Part shown: piece by piece, positions 35,661 through 44,720 of the stretch
Layout of the letters: every line of letters begins with the position of its first letter
Position numbering within the stretch: position 1 is the stretch's first letter
Assembly: GCA_963665045.2 (NCBI GenBank)
Contig: CAXXJQ010000003.1
Location: 1,116,001 to 1,180,000, forward strand
Reading direction: 5' to 3'
Length of the DNA stretch: 64,000 nt
Source of the DNA: JAFGRU01 sp016934985
GTDB lineage: Bacteria > Desulfobacterota > Desulfuromonadia > Desulfuromonadales > JAAYDE01
Notes under the pieces: model-generated
The model's database searches: none
Seen by the model: the letters and a program-made list of their open reading frames with translations, nothing else
What the model was told of the DNA's origin: nothing
Program-made: the position numbers and the translations under genes

Positions 35661-35691
35661 AAAGCCTTTTGAAAAAATTTCAAAAGGCTTT
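35661..35691 (-). terminator. Terminator of tRNA-Pro
   Basis: AAAGCCTTTTGA / TCAAAAGGCTTT with an AT loop; on the minus strand it is followed by TTTTCTTTTC. It lies 16 bases after the tRNA 3' end. Confidence 0.8.
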
Positions 35692-35706
35692 CATTTTTTT
35701 TGATTC

Positions 35707-35784
<78 letters not shown>

Positions 35785-35947
35785 GAACCAAACGGATATG
35801 GATTATGTGGATTTAAATCAAAATTGTCAAGAGAAAAGACCCTTGGAAAAATTTTTATAAAAGTCGCTCAAAAAGAAACTTAGGATAAATAAAAACCTAA
35901 TTCTTAACCTTAAAAACGTTGTTTTAAATACCTGAAATTTTTACTTA

Positions 35948-36379
35948 TTATACGTTATAGACATCCTCCCCACGAAGAACGGAAAAGCCGTTTTCCAGGA
36001 GAATGCGAATAGCTTCGTCGGGATTGTCAAAGCGAAAAATCATGATGGCATTATCGCTGTAATGCTCCGGAAAAGCGTACATATATTCAACATTGACATT
36101 TTCCTTATCCAAAGCCTCTAGAATGCTGTTCAAACCGAGCGGGCGGTCAGGGACCCCCGCCGCCACAACCTCGGTCTTGTGGACGGTAAAACTCTTTTCC
36201 TTGAGCACTTGTTTGGCAAGATCGGTGTTATCGACAATCAAGCGAAGAATGCCGTAGTCCGAGGTATCGGCCAGGGACAAGGCCCTGATGTTGATACCAG
36301 CCTCTCCCAAGGCTCTGGTTACATCGGCCAGCCTGCCCTTCTGGTTTTCAATGAAAATAGAAATCTGCTCGACTTTCAT
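35948..36379 (-). CDS. ACT-domain protein associated with phenylacetate-CoA ligase
   Basis: 143 residues made of two ACT domains (about 1-70 and 72-140). The first begins V-E-Q-I-S-I-F-I-E-N-Q-K-G-R-L-A-D-V-T-R-A-L, a ligand-binding ACT strand-loop-helix. ACT domains usually bind amino acids and regulate partner enzymes. AGGAGGGG lies ahead of ATG, 23 bases after paaK, so it is cotranscribed with paaK and probably controls it by an aromatic amino acid or its product (inference). Confidence 0.85.
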   Translation of the reverse strand: MKVEQISIFIENQKGRLADVTRALGEAGINIRALSLADTSDYGILRLIVDNTDLAKQVLKEKSFTVHKTEVVAAGVPDRPLGLNSILEALDKENVNVEYMYAFPEHYSDNAIMIFRFDNPDEAIRILLENGFSVLRGEDVYNV

Positions 36380-36402
36380 GACCCCTCCTGTGGGAGAATC
36401 GG

Positions 36403-37704
36403 TTATTTAATCCGTTTATCAATGACCCGCTTGGCTTTTCCCTCACTGCGGGTGATGGTTTTCGGTTCAACCAGGCGCACTTTGCAGGTAATGCCAAGCA
36501 GATCCTTGATCTCCTTACGAATTTTCTCCGATAGATCCTGAAGTACCTTGATTTCATCTGAAAAGGTGGCTTCGTTGACTTCAACCTGTATTTCAAGCGT
36601 ATCAAGGTTTTCTTCTCGATCAACAATCAGCTGATAGTGGGGTTCGACCCCCTCGATATTGAAAAGGACGCTTTCAATTTGAGAGGGGAAAACATTAACA
36701 CCGCGAATGATGAGCATGTCGTCGCTTCGGCCGCTCATCCTTTCCAGGCGGACATGGGTTCTGCCGCAGATACAGGGCTCGGGAATAATGCGGGTAATGT
36801 CGCGGGTTCGATAGCGGATGAGGGGGATTCCTTCCTTGGTCAGGGTGGTGATGACCAGTTCGCCTTTTTCTCCCCAGGGAAGCACCTCGCCGGTTTCGGG
36901 ATTGATTATTTCCGGGAGGAAATGATCCTCCCAGATGTGCAGCCCATTTTGAGCTTCAACGCATTCAATGGCCACCCCCGGTCCGAGGATCTCCGACAAT
37001 CCATAAATGTCAATGGCCTTGATATTGAGTTTTTCCTCTATTTCGCGGCGCATAGATTCACTCCAGGGTTCGGCTCCAAGGATGCCTATGCGAAGCTTGA
37101 AATTGCGTACGTCAAGACCTTCCTCCTTTGCAACTTCGGCCAGATAAAGGGAATAGGAGGGAGTGCAGGTGATAACCGTGGAACCGAAATCCTGCATGAT
37201 CATAATCTGCTTTTTGGTATTGCCGCCCGACATGGGGATCACGGAAGCCCCCAGGGTTTCAGCGCCGTAGTGGGCGCCCAGACCGCCGGTGAAAAGACCG
37301 TAGCCGTAAGCATTGTGGATGACATCCCCCTGGTGGGCGCCTGCGGCGACAAATGAGCGGGCCATGAGTTCAGACCAGCCATCGATATCCCTTCTGGTGT
37401 AGCCGACGACAGTGGGCTTGCCGGTGGTCCCGGAGGATGCATGAATGCGGACGATCTGAGCAAGGGGAACGGCAAACAGCCCATAGGGATAATTGTCGCG
37501 CATGTCCTGCTTGAGGGTGAACGGAAGACGACCTAGGTCCTTTAGGGATTTTATCTGGGTTGGCTTTATCCCCATGGCATCAAACTTCTGACGATAAAAG
37601 GGGACCATGTTGTAAACCCGGGTGGCGACGTTCTGCAGACGTTTCAGCTGAAGCGATTCCAAGGCTTCGCGGGGGAGTGTTTCAAACTCATCATTCCAGA
37701 TCAT
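36403..37704 (-). CDS. paaK: Phenylacetate-CoA ligase
   Basis: 433 residues. ATP loop H-A-S-S-G-T-T-G-K-P-T-V-V-G, Y-G-L-S-E-I-L-G-P-G, RYRTRDITRIIPEPCICG, G-R-S-D-D-M-L-I-I-R-G-V-N-V-F-P and the C-terminal R-S-E-G-K-A-K-R-V. It activates phenylacetate or related aryl acids to CoA thioesters with ATP. AAGGGAAGG precedes ATG. It is a close relative of the ligase half of the livF fusion at 22820-24910 but is a stand-alone protein paired with an ACT protein. Confidence 0.92.
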   Translation of the reverse strand: MIWNDEFETLPREALESLQLKRLQNVATRVYNMVPFYRQKFDAMGIKPTQIKSLKDLGRLPFTLKQDMRDNYPYGLFAVPLAQIVRIHASSGTTGKPTVVGYTRRDIDGWSELMARSFVAAGAHQGDVIHNAYGYGLFTGGLGAHYGAETLGASVIPMSGGNTKKQIMIMQDFGSTVITCTPSYSLYLAEVAKEEGLDVRNFKLRIGILGAEPWSESMRREIEEKLNIKAIDIYGLSEILGPGVAIECVEAQNGLHIWEDHFLPEIINPETGEVLPWGEKGELVITTLTKEGIPLIRYRTRDITRIIPEPCICGRTHVRLERMSGRSDDMLIIRGVNVFPSQIESVLFNIEGVEPHYQLIVDREENLDTLEIQVEVNEATFSDEIKVLQDLSEKIRKEIKDLLGITCKVRLVEPKTITRSEGKAKRVIDKRIK

Positions 37705-37917
37705 GAGACCTTCCCTTTAAATTTTTTGTGATAACGATTTTGCGTTATAAAAAAGACCCTGTAAAAAAGGTGTGAAAATCGGGTAAAAAGATCAGTGAAC
37801 GAATCATAACAAAAAAAAACTGAGGGGAAAATTTATTTCTTAATGTTTGAGAAAGGGGCAGTTTGTGGCCAGAGGCATTTCAGGGTAATGGAAGGGTTGA
37901 AATTAAAACGAAATAAT

Positions 37918-39606
37918 TTATTTTACCCCGCGTACCGCTTCCGAAACATTGTAGGTATGGTCGGCTATTTTTTCAAAATTATGAAGCATGTCGATGTAAA
38001 TCAAACCCGACAGAACCGTACATTCTCCGGTGTTAAGGCGGGTAATATGATTGTTTCGAAGGTTTTCCTCCAGTTTGTCGACGCAATTCTCCATGGTTAG
38101 GGCTGTTTCCTTGATATTCACGTCCCGGTTTTCAAGCGCATTAACGACAAAACCGAGGAAACCCCTGGTTTTTTTTGAAATTTCCTGAATTTCCTGCTTT
38201 GCGATATCGGAAAAATCAATTTTTTCTTCTTTTTTTCGAGTTCCTAATTGCCAGAGGTTCTCGCAGTGGTCCCCTACCCTTTCAAGGTCGTTGACCATAT
38301 GCATTAATGAACCGATCTCTTTTGATATTTCCTGGGTTATTGAGAGCTGGGAGAGAGCAACAAGAAAATTTGTAATCTCTTTTTGCAGAAGGTCGATGTG
38401 ATCCTCTTTTTTCTCAAGCGATTTGAGGTGCTTTTCATCCTGGTCCTCGTAATACAGGAGAACCTCATCGAGACATTCCTCTGCCAGGCGGGCCATTCTA
38501 AGGGTTTCGGAGCGCGCCTGGCCCAAGGCAATAGGGGGAGTATTGAGAACACGCATGTCAATGTGTTTGAGGCGAAATTCGGTTTCAACCTCTTCTCCTC
38601 GCAGGAAGAAGGTGGTCAGCTTGGCAAGCCAACCAATCAAAGGAAGGAACAACAGGGTATTGATGATATTAAAAAAGGTGTGGGTGTTGGCAATGTGGCG
38701 GGCAATGAAAGGTTTATCGCCAATACTGACTCCAAACATGGCCGCCTGTTGTTGCGTTTGGGCAATGAAGTCGGCCTCGCCCGGAGTCAGGCTATTGATC
38801 AGTTCTAGAAAAAACGGGAAAAGAATAAGCATGTAGATGACGCCAATGGAATTGAAAAGGAAATGGGAAAGAGCAGTTCTTTTCGCGGGCAAACTTGTTC
38901 CAATGGCAGCAAGATTGGCAGTGATGGTGGTGCCGATGTTTTCTCCAAGGATTAAGGCGATACTTGCTTCAAAGGTCAGAAGACCGTTGGTCGCAAGCGC
39001 CAGAGTGATACCGATAGTGGCACTGCTGCTCTGCAAGATGACGGTCAGTATGGCGCCTATCAAAACGCCGAGGAGGTGGTTGTGACCAATTCCCATGAAG
39101 AGCGCACGGAATGCCTCGCTTTCTTTTATCGGTTCCATGGCTTCTTTCATTACCGCCAGGCCGAAAAACAGGATTCCGAAACCAAGGATAACCTCGCCGA
39201 TATAAGCCCAGCGCCGACTGCGTGAGAAGAGTTTCAGGGCAACCCCGAGACCAATGGCAGGGAGCGCATAGTGGGTAATTTTAAAGGCGATCAGCTGTGC
39301 TGTGATGGTAGTGCCGATGTTGGCCCCGAGAACAACGCCGATGGATTGAACCAGGGAGAGGAGTCCGGCATTGACGAAACCGACAACCATGACGGTGGTG
39401 GCGCTGGAGGACTGAATAATGGCCGTTACCGTCATGCCGACCAGCATACTCACAAAACGATTACATGTAAGTGCTGCGAGGATTTTGCGAATGCGGTTGC
39501 CGGCGACTTTTTGGAGGCCTTCGGACATGATCTTCATGCCGAAAAGGAAGAGGCCCAAGCCCCCGATAACACCGAAAACAACAGTTTGGTTTAAAAGGGA
39601 GGACAT
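37918..39606 (-). CDS. Na+/Pi cotransporter family protein with PhoU domain
   Basis: 562 residues. The membrane part (about 1-310) has two inverted NptA/PNaS repeats, each with Q-S-S-S-A-T-T/I (residues about 65 and 190) and G-A-N-I-G-T-T-I-T or G-E-N-I-G-T-T-I-T. The C-terminal part (about 350-550) is a helical PhoU-like domain. It takes up phosphate, or exports it when cellular levels are high. No ribosome site is obvious. Confidence 0.9.
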   Translation of the reverse strand: MSSLLNQTVVFGVIGGLGLFLFGMKIMSEGLQKVAGNRIRKILAALTCNRFVSMLVGMTVTAIIQSSSATTVMVVGFVNAGLLSLVQSIGVVLGANIGTTITAQLIAFKITHYALPAIGLGVALKLFSRSRRWAYIGEVILGFGILFFGLAVMKEAMEPIKESEAFRALFMGIGHNHLLGVLIGAILTVILQSSSATIGITLALATNGLLTFEASIALILGENIGTTITANLAAIGTSLPAKRTALSHFLFNSIGVIYMLILFPFFLELINSLTPGEADFIAQTQQQAAMFGVSIGDKPFIARHIANTHTFFNIINTLLFLPLIGWLAKLTTFFLRGEEVETEFRLKHIDMRVLNTPPIALGQARSETLRMARLAEECLDEVLLYYEDQDEKHLKSLEKKEDHIDLLQKEITNFLVALSQLSITQEISKEIGSLMHMVNDLERVGDHCENLWQLGTRKKEEKIDFSDIAKQEIQEISKKTRGFLGFVVNALENRDVNIKETALTMENCVDKLEENLRNNHITRLNTGECTVLSGLIYIDMLHNFEKIADHTYNVSEAVRGVK

Positions 39607-39782
39607 ATTGGAATAAGTGGTATTTTATTAAATAAAAAAATTTTGCGAATATTAAAAACGTGTGGACTATATCCGATGAGGGGGGGTTTTTCAATCCTAA
39701 AGAGAGATAAAAGAAAGGATAGAAAAAAGAGTGGTTTTCTTATTTTGGCGGTAAAAGGCCTTTATATATAGGGTGGGACAGG

Positions 39783-40268
39783 TCATTTGTCAGCTAGAAT
39801 ATTTTTCCCCAGGCACCATTTGAGCAGCTTTTGATAATCAGCCTGGGTCTCCCTGACCCTTTGTGAAAAGAGTTTGATCATATTGCGGCTGATTTTAAGT
39901 GCCAAAACCGGGTTCTCAGAGCAGAGGCGCTCGAAATCATTTTTGTGAAAACAGAGAAGTTCTGCATCCTCTGCGACAAAAGCAGAAACAGAACGGCTAT
40001 CATCATCGAAAAGAGCCAGTTCGCCAAAAATGTCGTCCGCACCTAGAACGACCACGGTTTTTTCCCGGCCGGAAGTAAGCATGCGGGAGATTTTTACTGC
40101 GCCCTTTTTAATGATGTAAAGGGATTCTCCAGGCATGTTTTCGAGAAATACTACGTTGCCTTCTGGAATGTTTTTAGAGGTCAGAAGTTTGGCAAGAGTT
40201 TCACATTCTGCTTTTGTCAGGCCCTGGAAAAGAAGGCTGTCTTCGAGAATATTAACGATTTGATCCAT
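39783..40268 (-). CDS. Cyclic-nucleotide-binding-domain protein without DNA-binding domain
   Basis: 161 residues. Crp/Fnr-type beta-roll (about 10-125) with P-G-E-S-L-Y-I-I-K-K-G-A-V-K-I and F-G-E-L-A-L-F-D-D-D-S-R-S-V-S-A; the phosphate-cassette region R-S-V-S-A is present. It stops after a C-terminal helix, so there is no HTH. It probably acts as a sensor or adaptor. Confidence 0.85.
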   Translation of the reverse strand: MDQIVNILEDSLLFQGLTKAECETLAKLLTSKNIPEGNVVFLENMPGESLYIIKKGAVKISRMLTSGREKTVVVLGADDIFGELALFDDDSRSVSAFVAEDAELLCFHKNDFERLCSENPVLALKISRNMIKLFSQRVRETQADYQKLLKWCLGKNILADK

Positions 40269-40435
40269 AGTCGGCAGTTGAATACAAAAAATACGCCCAA
40301 TTCAATAAAAAAGGGAAATCAGTATATGCCTAAACCGATTCTCCGTTCCGGTAATACAACCAGAAAAGTGAGGAACAGGGAAAAAGGAGTTCAGGTGTTG
40401 TTGAAAAAGGTTTTGTGTAGAAAAGTTACCGGGAG

Positions 40436-40717
40436 TTAGGCCTGATCATCTACCATTTCACGAAGTTCTTTTCCTACCTTGAAAAACGGGAGCTTTTTTG
40501 CTTTGACGTCGATTAATTCGCCGGTTTTGGGATTGCGGCCAGTGTAAGGTTTGTAATCTTTAACGACAAAACTGCCAAAGCCTCTTATTTCAATTCTGTC
40601 GCCTTGGACGAGAGTTTCTGCCATCGAGTCAAAAATGAGATTGACAATGCCCTCGGAATTCTTATATGAAAGACCTCTTATATTGGATAATGCTTCAACC
40701 AGTTCAGATTTGTTCAT
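40436..40717 (-). CDS. ihfB: Integration host factor beta-type / HU-family DNA-bending protein
   Basis: 93 residues, full-length HU/IHF fold. M-N-K-S-E-L-V-E-A-L at the N-terminus and the DNA-arm G-R-N-P-K-T-G-E (with the preceding R-G-F-G-S-F) are present. The tail F-K-V-G-K-E-L-R-E-M-V is IHF-like. GGGGGAG precedes ATG. It shapes nucleoid and promoter architecture; the IHF-beta against HU distinction is by similarity only. Confidence 0.88.
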   Translation of the reverse strand: MNKSELVEALSNIRGLSYKNSEGIVNLIFDSMAETLVQGDRIEIRGFGSFVVKDYKPYTGRNPKTGELIDVKAKKLPFFKVGKELREMVDDQA

Positions 40718-40957
40718 AAAAATATCTCCCCCACCTTTCCACGCCGTTAATTTTACAATTCAAATGATCCGGAAAAAGGTTTTCCTATATAACGCATCCA
40801 AAGTCCTTACGTAACAGTCTATAAGCTTATACAGGCTCTTTGCAATGTCAATAGATAGAAGATAATTTTTTTTAATTTCTGATAGTTACCCAGGGTCAAG
40901 GCCCTGAGGGTGGTTGCAGTTTACAACCCTTATGCAAGTGTAATAAAATCTATTCGC

Positions 40958-42148
40958 ATGATGCAGCTAAAAGTCCAGAAATATATTTTCCGGGAGGTCA
41001 TTGTCCCCATGGGGTTGGGCATATTCGTCCTTTCCTTTGTCCTGATTATGGGGAACCTTCTCAAGCTCACCGACCTGGTTATCAACAAAGGTGTTGCCTT
41101 TAAAGAAATCGCTCTGCTTTTTTTATATATTTTCCCTTCTTTTCTGGACATCACCCTGGCCATGGCCTTTTTGCTGGGCATCCTGGTGGGATTTGGTCGC
41201 CTGAGCGCCGACAGTGAAATTATCGCTATGAAAGCCTCCGGCGTCAGCATCACTACCATGTTGAAGCCGGTTCTTGTTCTCGGGTTGATCATTTCTTTGG
41301 CGACTGGCTGGTTGCTTTTATATGCCAGGCCTTTGAGCCGAATCGGGTTCCATAAACAAGTTTTCAATATTGTCAATAAGCGTCTGACCACGGGCATTCA
41401 ACCTATGGTCTTTTTCCACGATTTTGAAGGCGTTGTCATTTATGCAGAGAACGTTGATGCCCGTTCAGGAAAACTGAAAAATATATTTCTTCAGGACCAT
41501 CGCACGTCATCGTCGGTTGCGACCATATTTGCCCGTTATGGCACTGTCCGTTCAAACCCCAAAACCCTAACATTTTCAATCAACCTGGAGGAAGGGACTA
41601 TTCTCAGCGGCCCTGGAAAGGTCGATACCAACTCTTTGCAAATCCTTCAATTTGCCGAGTACAACATCGATATGAGTTTTGAAAACGAAAAAAGCTCAGG
41701 CAAATGGAACCAACCTAAGGCAAATTACCTGACTTTTCCCCAAATGCAAAAGGCTTTTGCAGGCCAACTCCCCGGCTATGATCCGCATCGGTTGAAAATT
41801 GAGTGGCACAAACGCTTTGCCATGGCTCTGGCACCACTTTTGTTTGCCTTGATTGGGGTCCCTTTGGGAATTTACTCCCCTCGCTCTGGAAAAATTGGCG
41901 GATTTGTTATTTCCCTTTTTATATTTTTGATTTATTTCGTTTCCTCCTCGTTTGTCGAAACAATCTGCAGGGATGCAGATATTACATTTTACGGTTTGAT
42001 ATGGTTGCCGGATATCCTGTTTTTGCTATCAGGTGGAATTTTACTTTACTGTGCTCACAAGGAAAGGGATATCTTCTCTTTTCTGCCAAAATTTTTTGTT
42101 AGCAGACTTTTTCAAAAGATTCAGGGCCTTCGACGAGGGAAGAGATGA
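40958..42148 (+). CDS. lptF: LPS export permease LptF
   Basis: About 396 residues. The N-terminus K-Y-I-F-R-E-V-I-V-P-M, followed by long hydrophobic helices, a central periplasmic domain (about 150-290) and three C-terminal helices with L-I-G-V-P-L-G-I-Y-S-P-R-S-G-K-I-G-G. It forms LptB2FG with LptG to extract lipopolysaccharide from the inner membrane. The frame opens at GTG 40910; ATG at 40958 or 40961 matches family starts better. Confidence 0.9.
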   Translation: MMQLKVQKYIFREVIVPMGLGIFVLSFVLIMGNLLKLTDLVINKGVAFKEIALLFLYIFPSFLDITLAMAFLLGILVGFGRLSADSEIIAMKASGVSITTMLKPVLVLGLIISLATGWLLLYARPLSRIGFHKQVFNIVNKRLTTGIQPMVFFHDFEGVVIYAENVDARSGKLKNIFLQDHRTSSSVATIFARYGTVRSNPKTLTFSINLEEGTILSGPGKVDTNSLQILQFAEYNIDMSFENEKSSGKWNQPKANYLTFPQMQKAFAGQLPGYDPHRLKIEWHKRFAMALAPLLFALIGVPLGIYSPRSGKIGGFVISLFIFLIYFVSSSFVETICRDADITFYGLIWLPDILFLLSGGILLYCAHKERDIFSFLPKFFVSRLFQKIQGLRRGKR

Positions 42149-43227
42149 CTCTTCTAAATCGCCTAGTTCTTTCGATCTTTACGAGGTTTACCTGCCTTGC
42201 TCTGATTTCTTTCAGTTCCATTTACCTGTTGATCGATTTTTTTGAAAAAGTCGATGGCTTCCTCAAGTATAATGCCGGATTAGGCCTTTATTTCCTTTAT
42301 TTTTTAAACAAAACTCCCGTCATTCTATCCCAGTTAATGCCCTTTGCCATTCTTATGGGGGCATTTATGACTCTCGCTACCCTTGCCCGACATGGGGAAC
42401 TGGCAGCCATGTTTTCCAGCGGGATCAGCCTGTTCAGTATTACGCGGCCTATTCTCCTCGCGGCCTTTCTGGTGTCGCTTGGGACCCTGGTCTTCAACGA
42501 GTTTCTGCTGCCTCTTCATGTGCAGAAAAGCAATCAGATATTACGTAGGGACGTGCAAGGAAAAGAGGATTTAAACTTAAAACTTACGGGGGTTTGGTTC
42601 AGGGAGGGAAATTCCATTGTGAACATCCTGACTGCCGAACCCAAGAACAAAACGCTCATTGGTGTTTCTGTTTATCAAGTGACGAAAGATTTTAACCTTG
42701 TTTCAAGCCTTGAAACCAAAAAGGCTGTTTTCCAGAATGGTCAATGGGTTGGCGAATCCGTTCGGTTGCGACGTTTCGATTCTCTGACTGGCGGACTTGT
42801 CGGTGTTAAGACGATGCAGGAGCAGTCTCTTGGTTTTTCCAAAGACCCTGAAGAGTTTAAGGATATTGCGGCCAAAAGAGAGGAAAAAAATTTCCGGGAA
42901 CTATGGATTCTCGCAAGGCAACTTAAACGCGAAGGCTATGACGCAGCCAGTTATGAAGTCGATATGCATAGCCGGTTGTCGACACCTTTCGCTTGTAGCA
43001 TTATGGCATTTTTAGGGATTCCCTTTGCCCTACGAGGCAGTCGACGCGCGGGGATGAACCTCGGGGTGGTTGTTTCTGCGGGTGTTGGAATCTTCTATTA
43101 TTTTATTAACGCTCTTCTTATGGCTTTTGGCTATTCCTCGGTTCTCCCACCTTTGGTTGCAGCTTGGGGTGCGAATGTCCTTTTTTTCCTTCTCGGAATA
43201 TATCTGTTACTTTCACAGCAGAACTGA
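42145..43227 (+). CDS. lptG: LPS export permease LptG
   Basis: 360 residues of the LptF/LptG permease family with matching topology (helices near 15-35, 60-80 and 100-120, periplasmic domain, then C-terminal helices with F-L-G-I-P-F-A-L-R-G-S-R-R-A-G-M-N). Its ATG overlaps the lptF stop by 4 bases. GAGGGAAGAG precedes it. Order lptF-lptG is the usual one. Confidence 0.9.
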   Translation: MTLLNRLVLSIFTRFTCLALISFSSIYLLIDFFEKVDGFLKYNAGLGLYFLYFLNKTPVILSQLMPFAILMGAFMTLATLARHGELAAMFSSGISLFSITRPILLAAFLVSLGTLVFNEFLLPLHVQKSNQILRRDVQGKEDLNLKLTGVWFREGNSIVNILTAEPKNKTLIGVSVYQVTKDFNLVSSLETKKAVFQNGQWVGESVRLRRFDSLTGGLVGVKTMQEQSLGFSKDPEEFKDIAAKREEKNFRELWILARQLKREGYDAASYEVDMHSRLSTPFACSIMAFLGIPFALRGSRRAGMNLGVVVSAGVGIFYYFINALLMAFGYSSVLPPLVAAWGANVLFFLLGIYLLLSQQN

Positions 43228-43270
43228 CAACGACGTCAATTCCCTTGTGGTTTTCCGCGCTTGTGGTTAA

Positions 43271-44170
43271 ATGAAGAAAATGCATGGAAAAGCAAGGAAA
43301 CTATGCCTTATGAAAGGCCCTGCCAGAATTCCAATCCTTTTTTTCATGGTTTTGTTTTTGGGAACGCCCTTGCGTCTCCCTGCCCTGGAAATATTTTCCG
43401 TTTCCCCTGTCAAGGTCTTTCCAGGGCAAGTGGTGCAGGTGACGGGAGGACCCTTTTATGCCGGCGTCAAGGTTGTTATTGGTGATGCGGAAGTAGTCCC
43501 CCAGTCTTTTGACGAAAAGGAATTAAGCTTCAAGGTTCCGGAACTTGGCGAAGGGGAATACATTCTTTTTCTTCGGTCCGGGGAGGAAAACTCTCCGGTG
43601 TTTCGGCTGGAAATAACGGTTAAGCCTCCGATTGTCTATAGCGTAAATCCTCTGGAAGTAGATGAATGCGAAATGGGATTGTTGGAAAAGGATATTGAGC
43701 TCCAGGGAGACCATTTTCAAAGAGGTGCCATCGTTCTTCTTGACGGCAAAGTGGTTCCTTCCGCAAGGCGCAGTGCGCGTCTAATAACAATGCCGGTTGG
43801 GGATATTAAAGGTGGGAACCATGAATTGCAGGTGGTTAATCCGGATGGTCGTCAATCTCTGTCTCAAGGATTTGTGGTAAACGATCAGCCGGAAATTTTC
43901 TCCGTAATCCCTGGTGAGGACCATGTCAACAGCTACGAGTTGATCATCGAGGGGAAAAACTTTGTTCAAAATTCGCAGCTTTTAATTGATGGCCGGAGCA
44001 TTCTGGCCGTTTCGGGAATTCCAGCCCAAACCGACATTGTCCGCTATGTTGATTGCCATACCCTGATTTACGTGCGTTATCCCTACAGCAGGGAACTGAA
44101 ACAGGTTTCCATTCGCATCGTTAATCCCAACGGCAAACAGACCCCGCTTTTTACCATCGCTGCTCCCTGA
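43271..44170 (+). CDS. Secreted IPT/TIG-domain protein
   Basis: 299 residues (ATG at 43310 is an equally likely start and gives a better signal peptide). After the exported N-terminus come about three IPT/TIG immunoglobulin-like units (about 45-115, 120-200 and 205-297), each starting with a P-x-I-[FY]-S-V-x-P pattern and containing V-x-G-x-x-F. Likely a periplasmic or surface structural/binding protein. It follows lptG by 43 bases, perhaps in the same transcript. Confidence 0.75.
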   Translation: MKKMHGKARKLCLMKGPARIPILFFMVLFLGTPLRLPALEIFSVSPVKVFPGQVVQVTGGPFYAGVKVVIGDAEVVPQSFDEKELSFKVPELGEGEYILFLRSGEENSPVFRLEITVKPPIVYSVNPLEVDECEMGLLEKDIELQGDHFQRGAIVLLDGKVVPSARRSARLITMPVGDIKGGNHELQVVNPDGRQSLSQGFVVNDQPEIFSVIPGEDHVNSYELIIEGKNFVQNSQLLIDGRSILAVSGIPAQTDIVRYVDCHTLIYVRYPYSRELKQVSIRIVNPNGKQTPLFTIAAP

Positions 44171-44252
44171 AAAATCTTCTTTGCAAGACTTGGTTTTTAT
44201 GCCAGTATTTAAAATCAGACTAATTTGATAGGAAAAATAACCAAGGATTGTC

Positions 44253-44708
44253 ATGAAAATAACTTTTAAAGGCGATTATGCCCTTAAAGCCATTCTCTAC
44301 CTCGCCTTTCATTATGGGCAGGAGCGTGTTGTTCCCATTGTTGAAATTGCCGATGAAAACGATATTCCCAGGAAGTTTCTAGAGCAGATCATGCAAATTT
44401 TAAAGGGCGCAGGAATTGTCGACAGTAAAAGGGGAATCAGCGGTGGTTTTTTCCTCAAAAGGGCACCGGACAAAATACTCCTTGGTGAAATCGTCCGTCT
44501 GATTGAGGGGGATATTGAACCGATCCCCTGTGCAAAAAACCCGCCCCAGGTTTGCTGTGACGATCTTGCCGCCTGTGCATTCAAGGAGATATGGGTAAAG
44601 GTTGCAGCTGCAGTGTCGGATATCATCGACAATGTAACCTTTGCCGACATCATGGAGCGCCAGTTGAAACTGAAGGAAGCGGATCAAGGGTACACCTACC
44701 AAATTTAA
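44253..44708 (+). CDS. Rrf2-family transcriptional regulator
   Basis: 151 residues. Winged-helix start M-K-I-T-F-K-G-D-Y-A-L-K-A-I-L-Y-L-A, recognition region I-P-R-K-F-L-E-Q-I-M-Q-I-L and G-I-S-G-G-F-F-L. Cysteines at 93, 101, 102 and 108 are placed like the Fe-S ligands of IscR-type members. Twelve bases upstream of metY and cysK, so it most likely controls cysteine/methionine supply in the manner of CymR or IscR (inference). Confidence 0.88.
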   Translation: MKITFKGDYALKAILYLAFHYGQERVVPIVEIADENDIPRKFLEQIMQILKGAGIVDSKRGISGGFFLKRAPDKILLGEIVRLIEGDIEPIPCAKNPPQVCCDDLAACAFKEIWVKVAAAVSDIIDNVTFADIMERQLKLKEADQGYTYQI

Positions 44709-44720
44709 CAGGAGAAAAAA

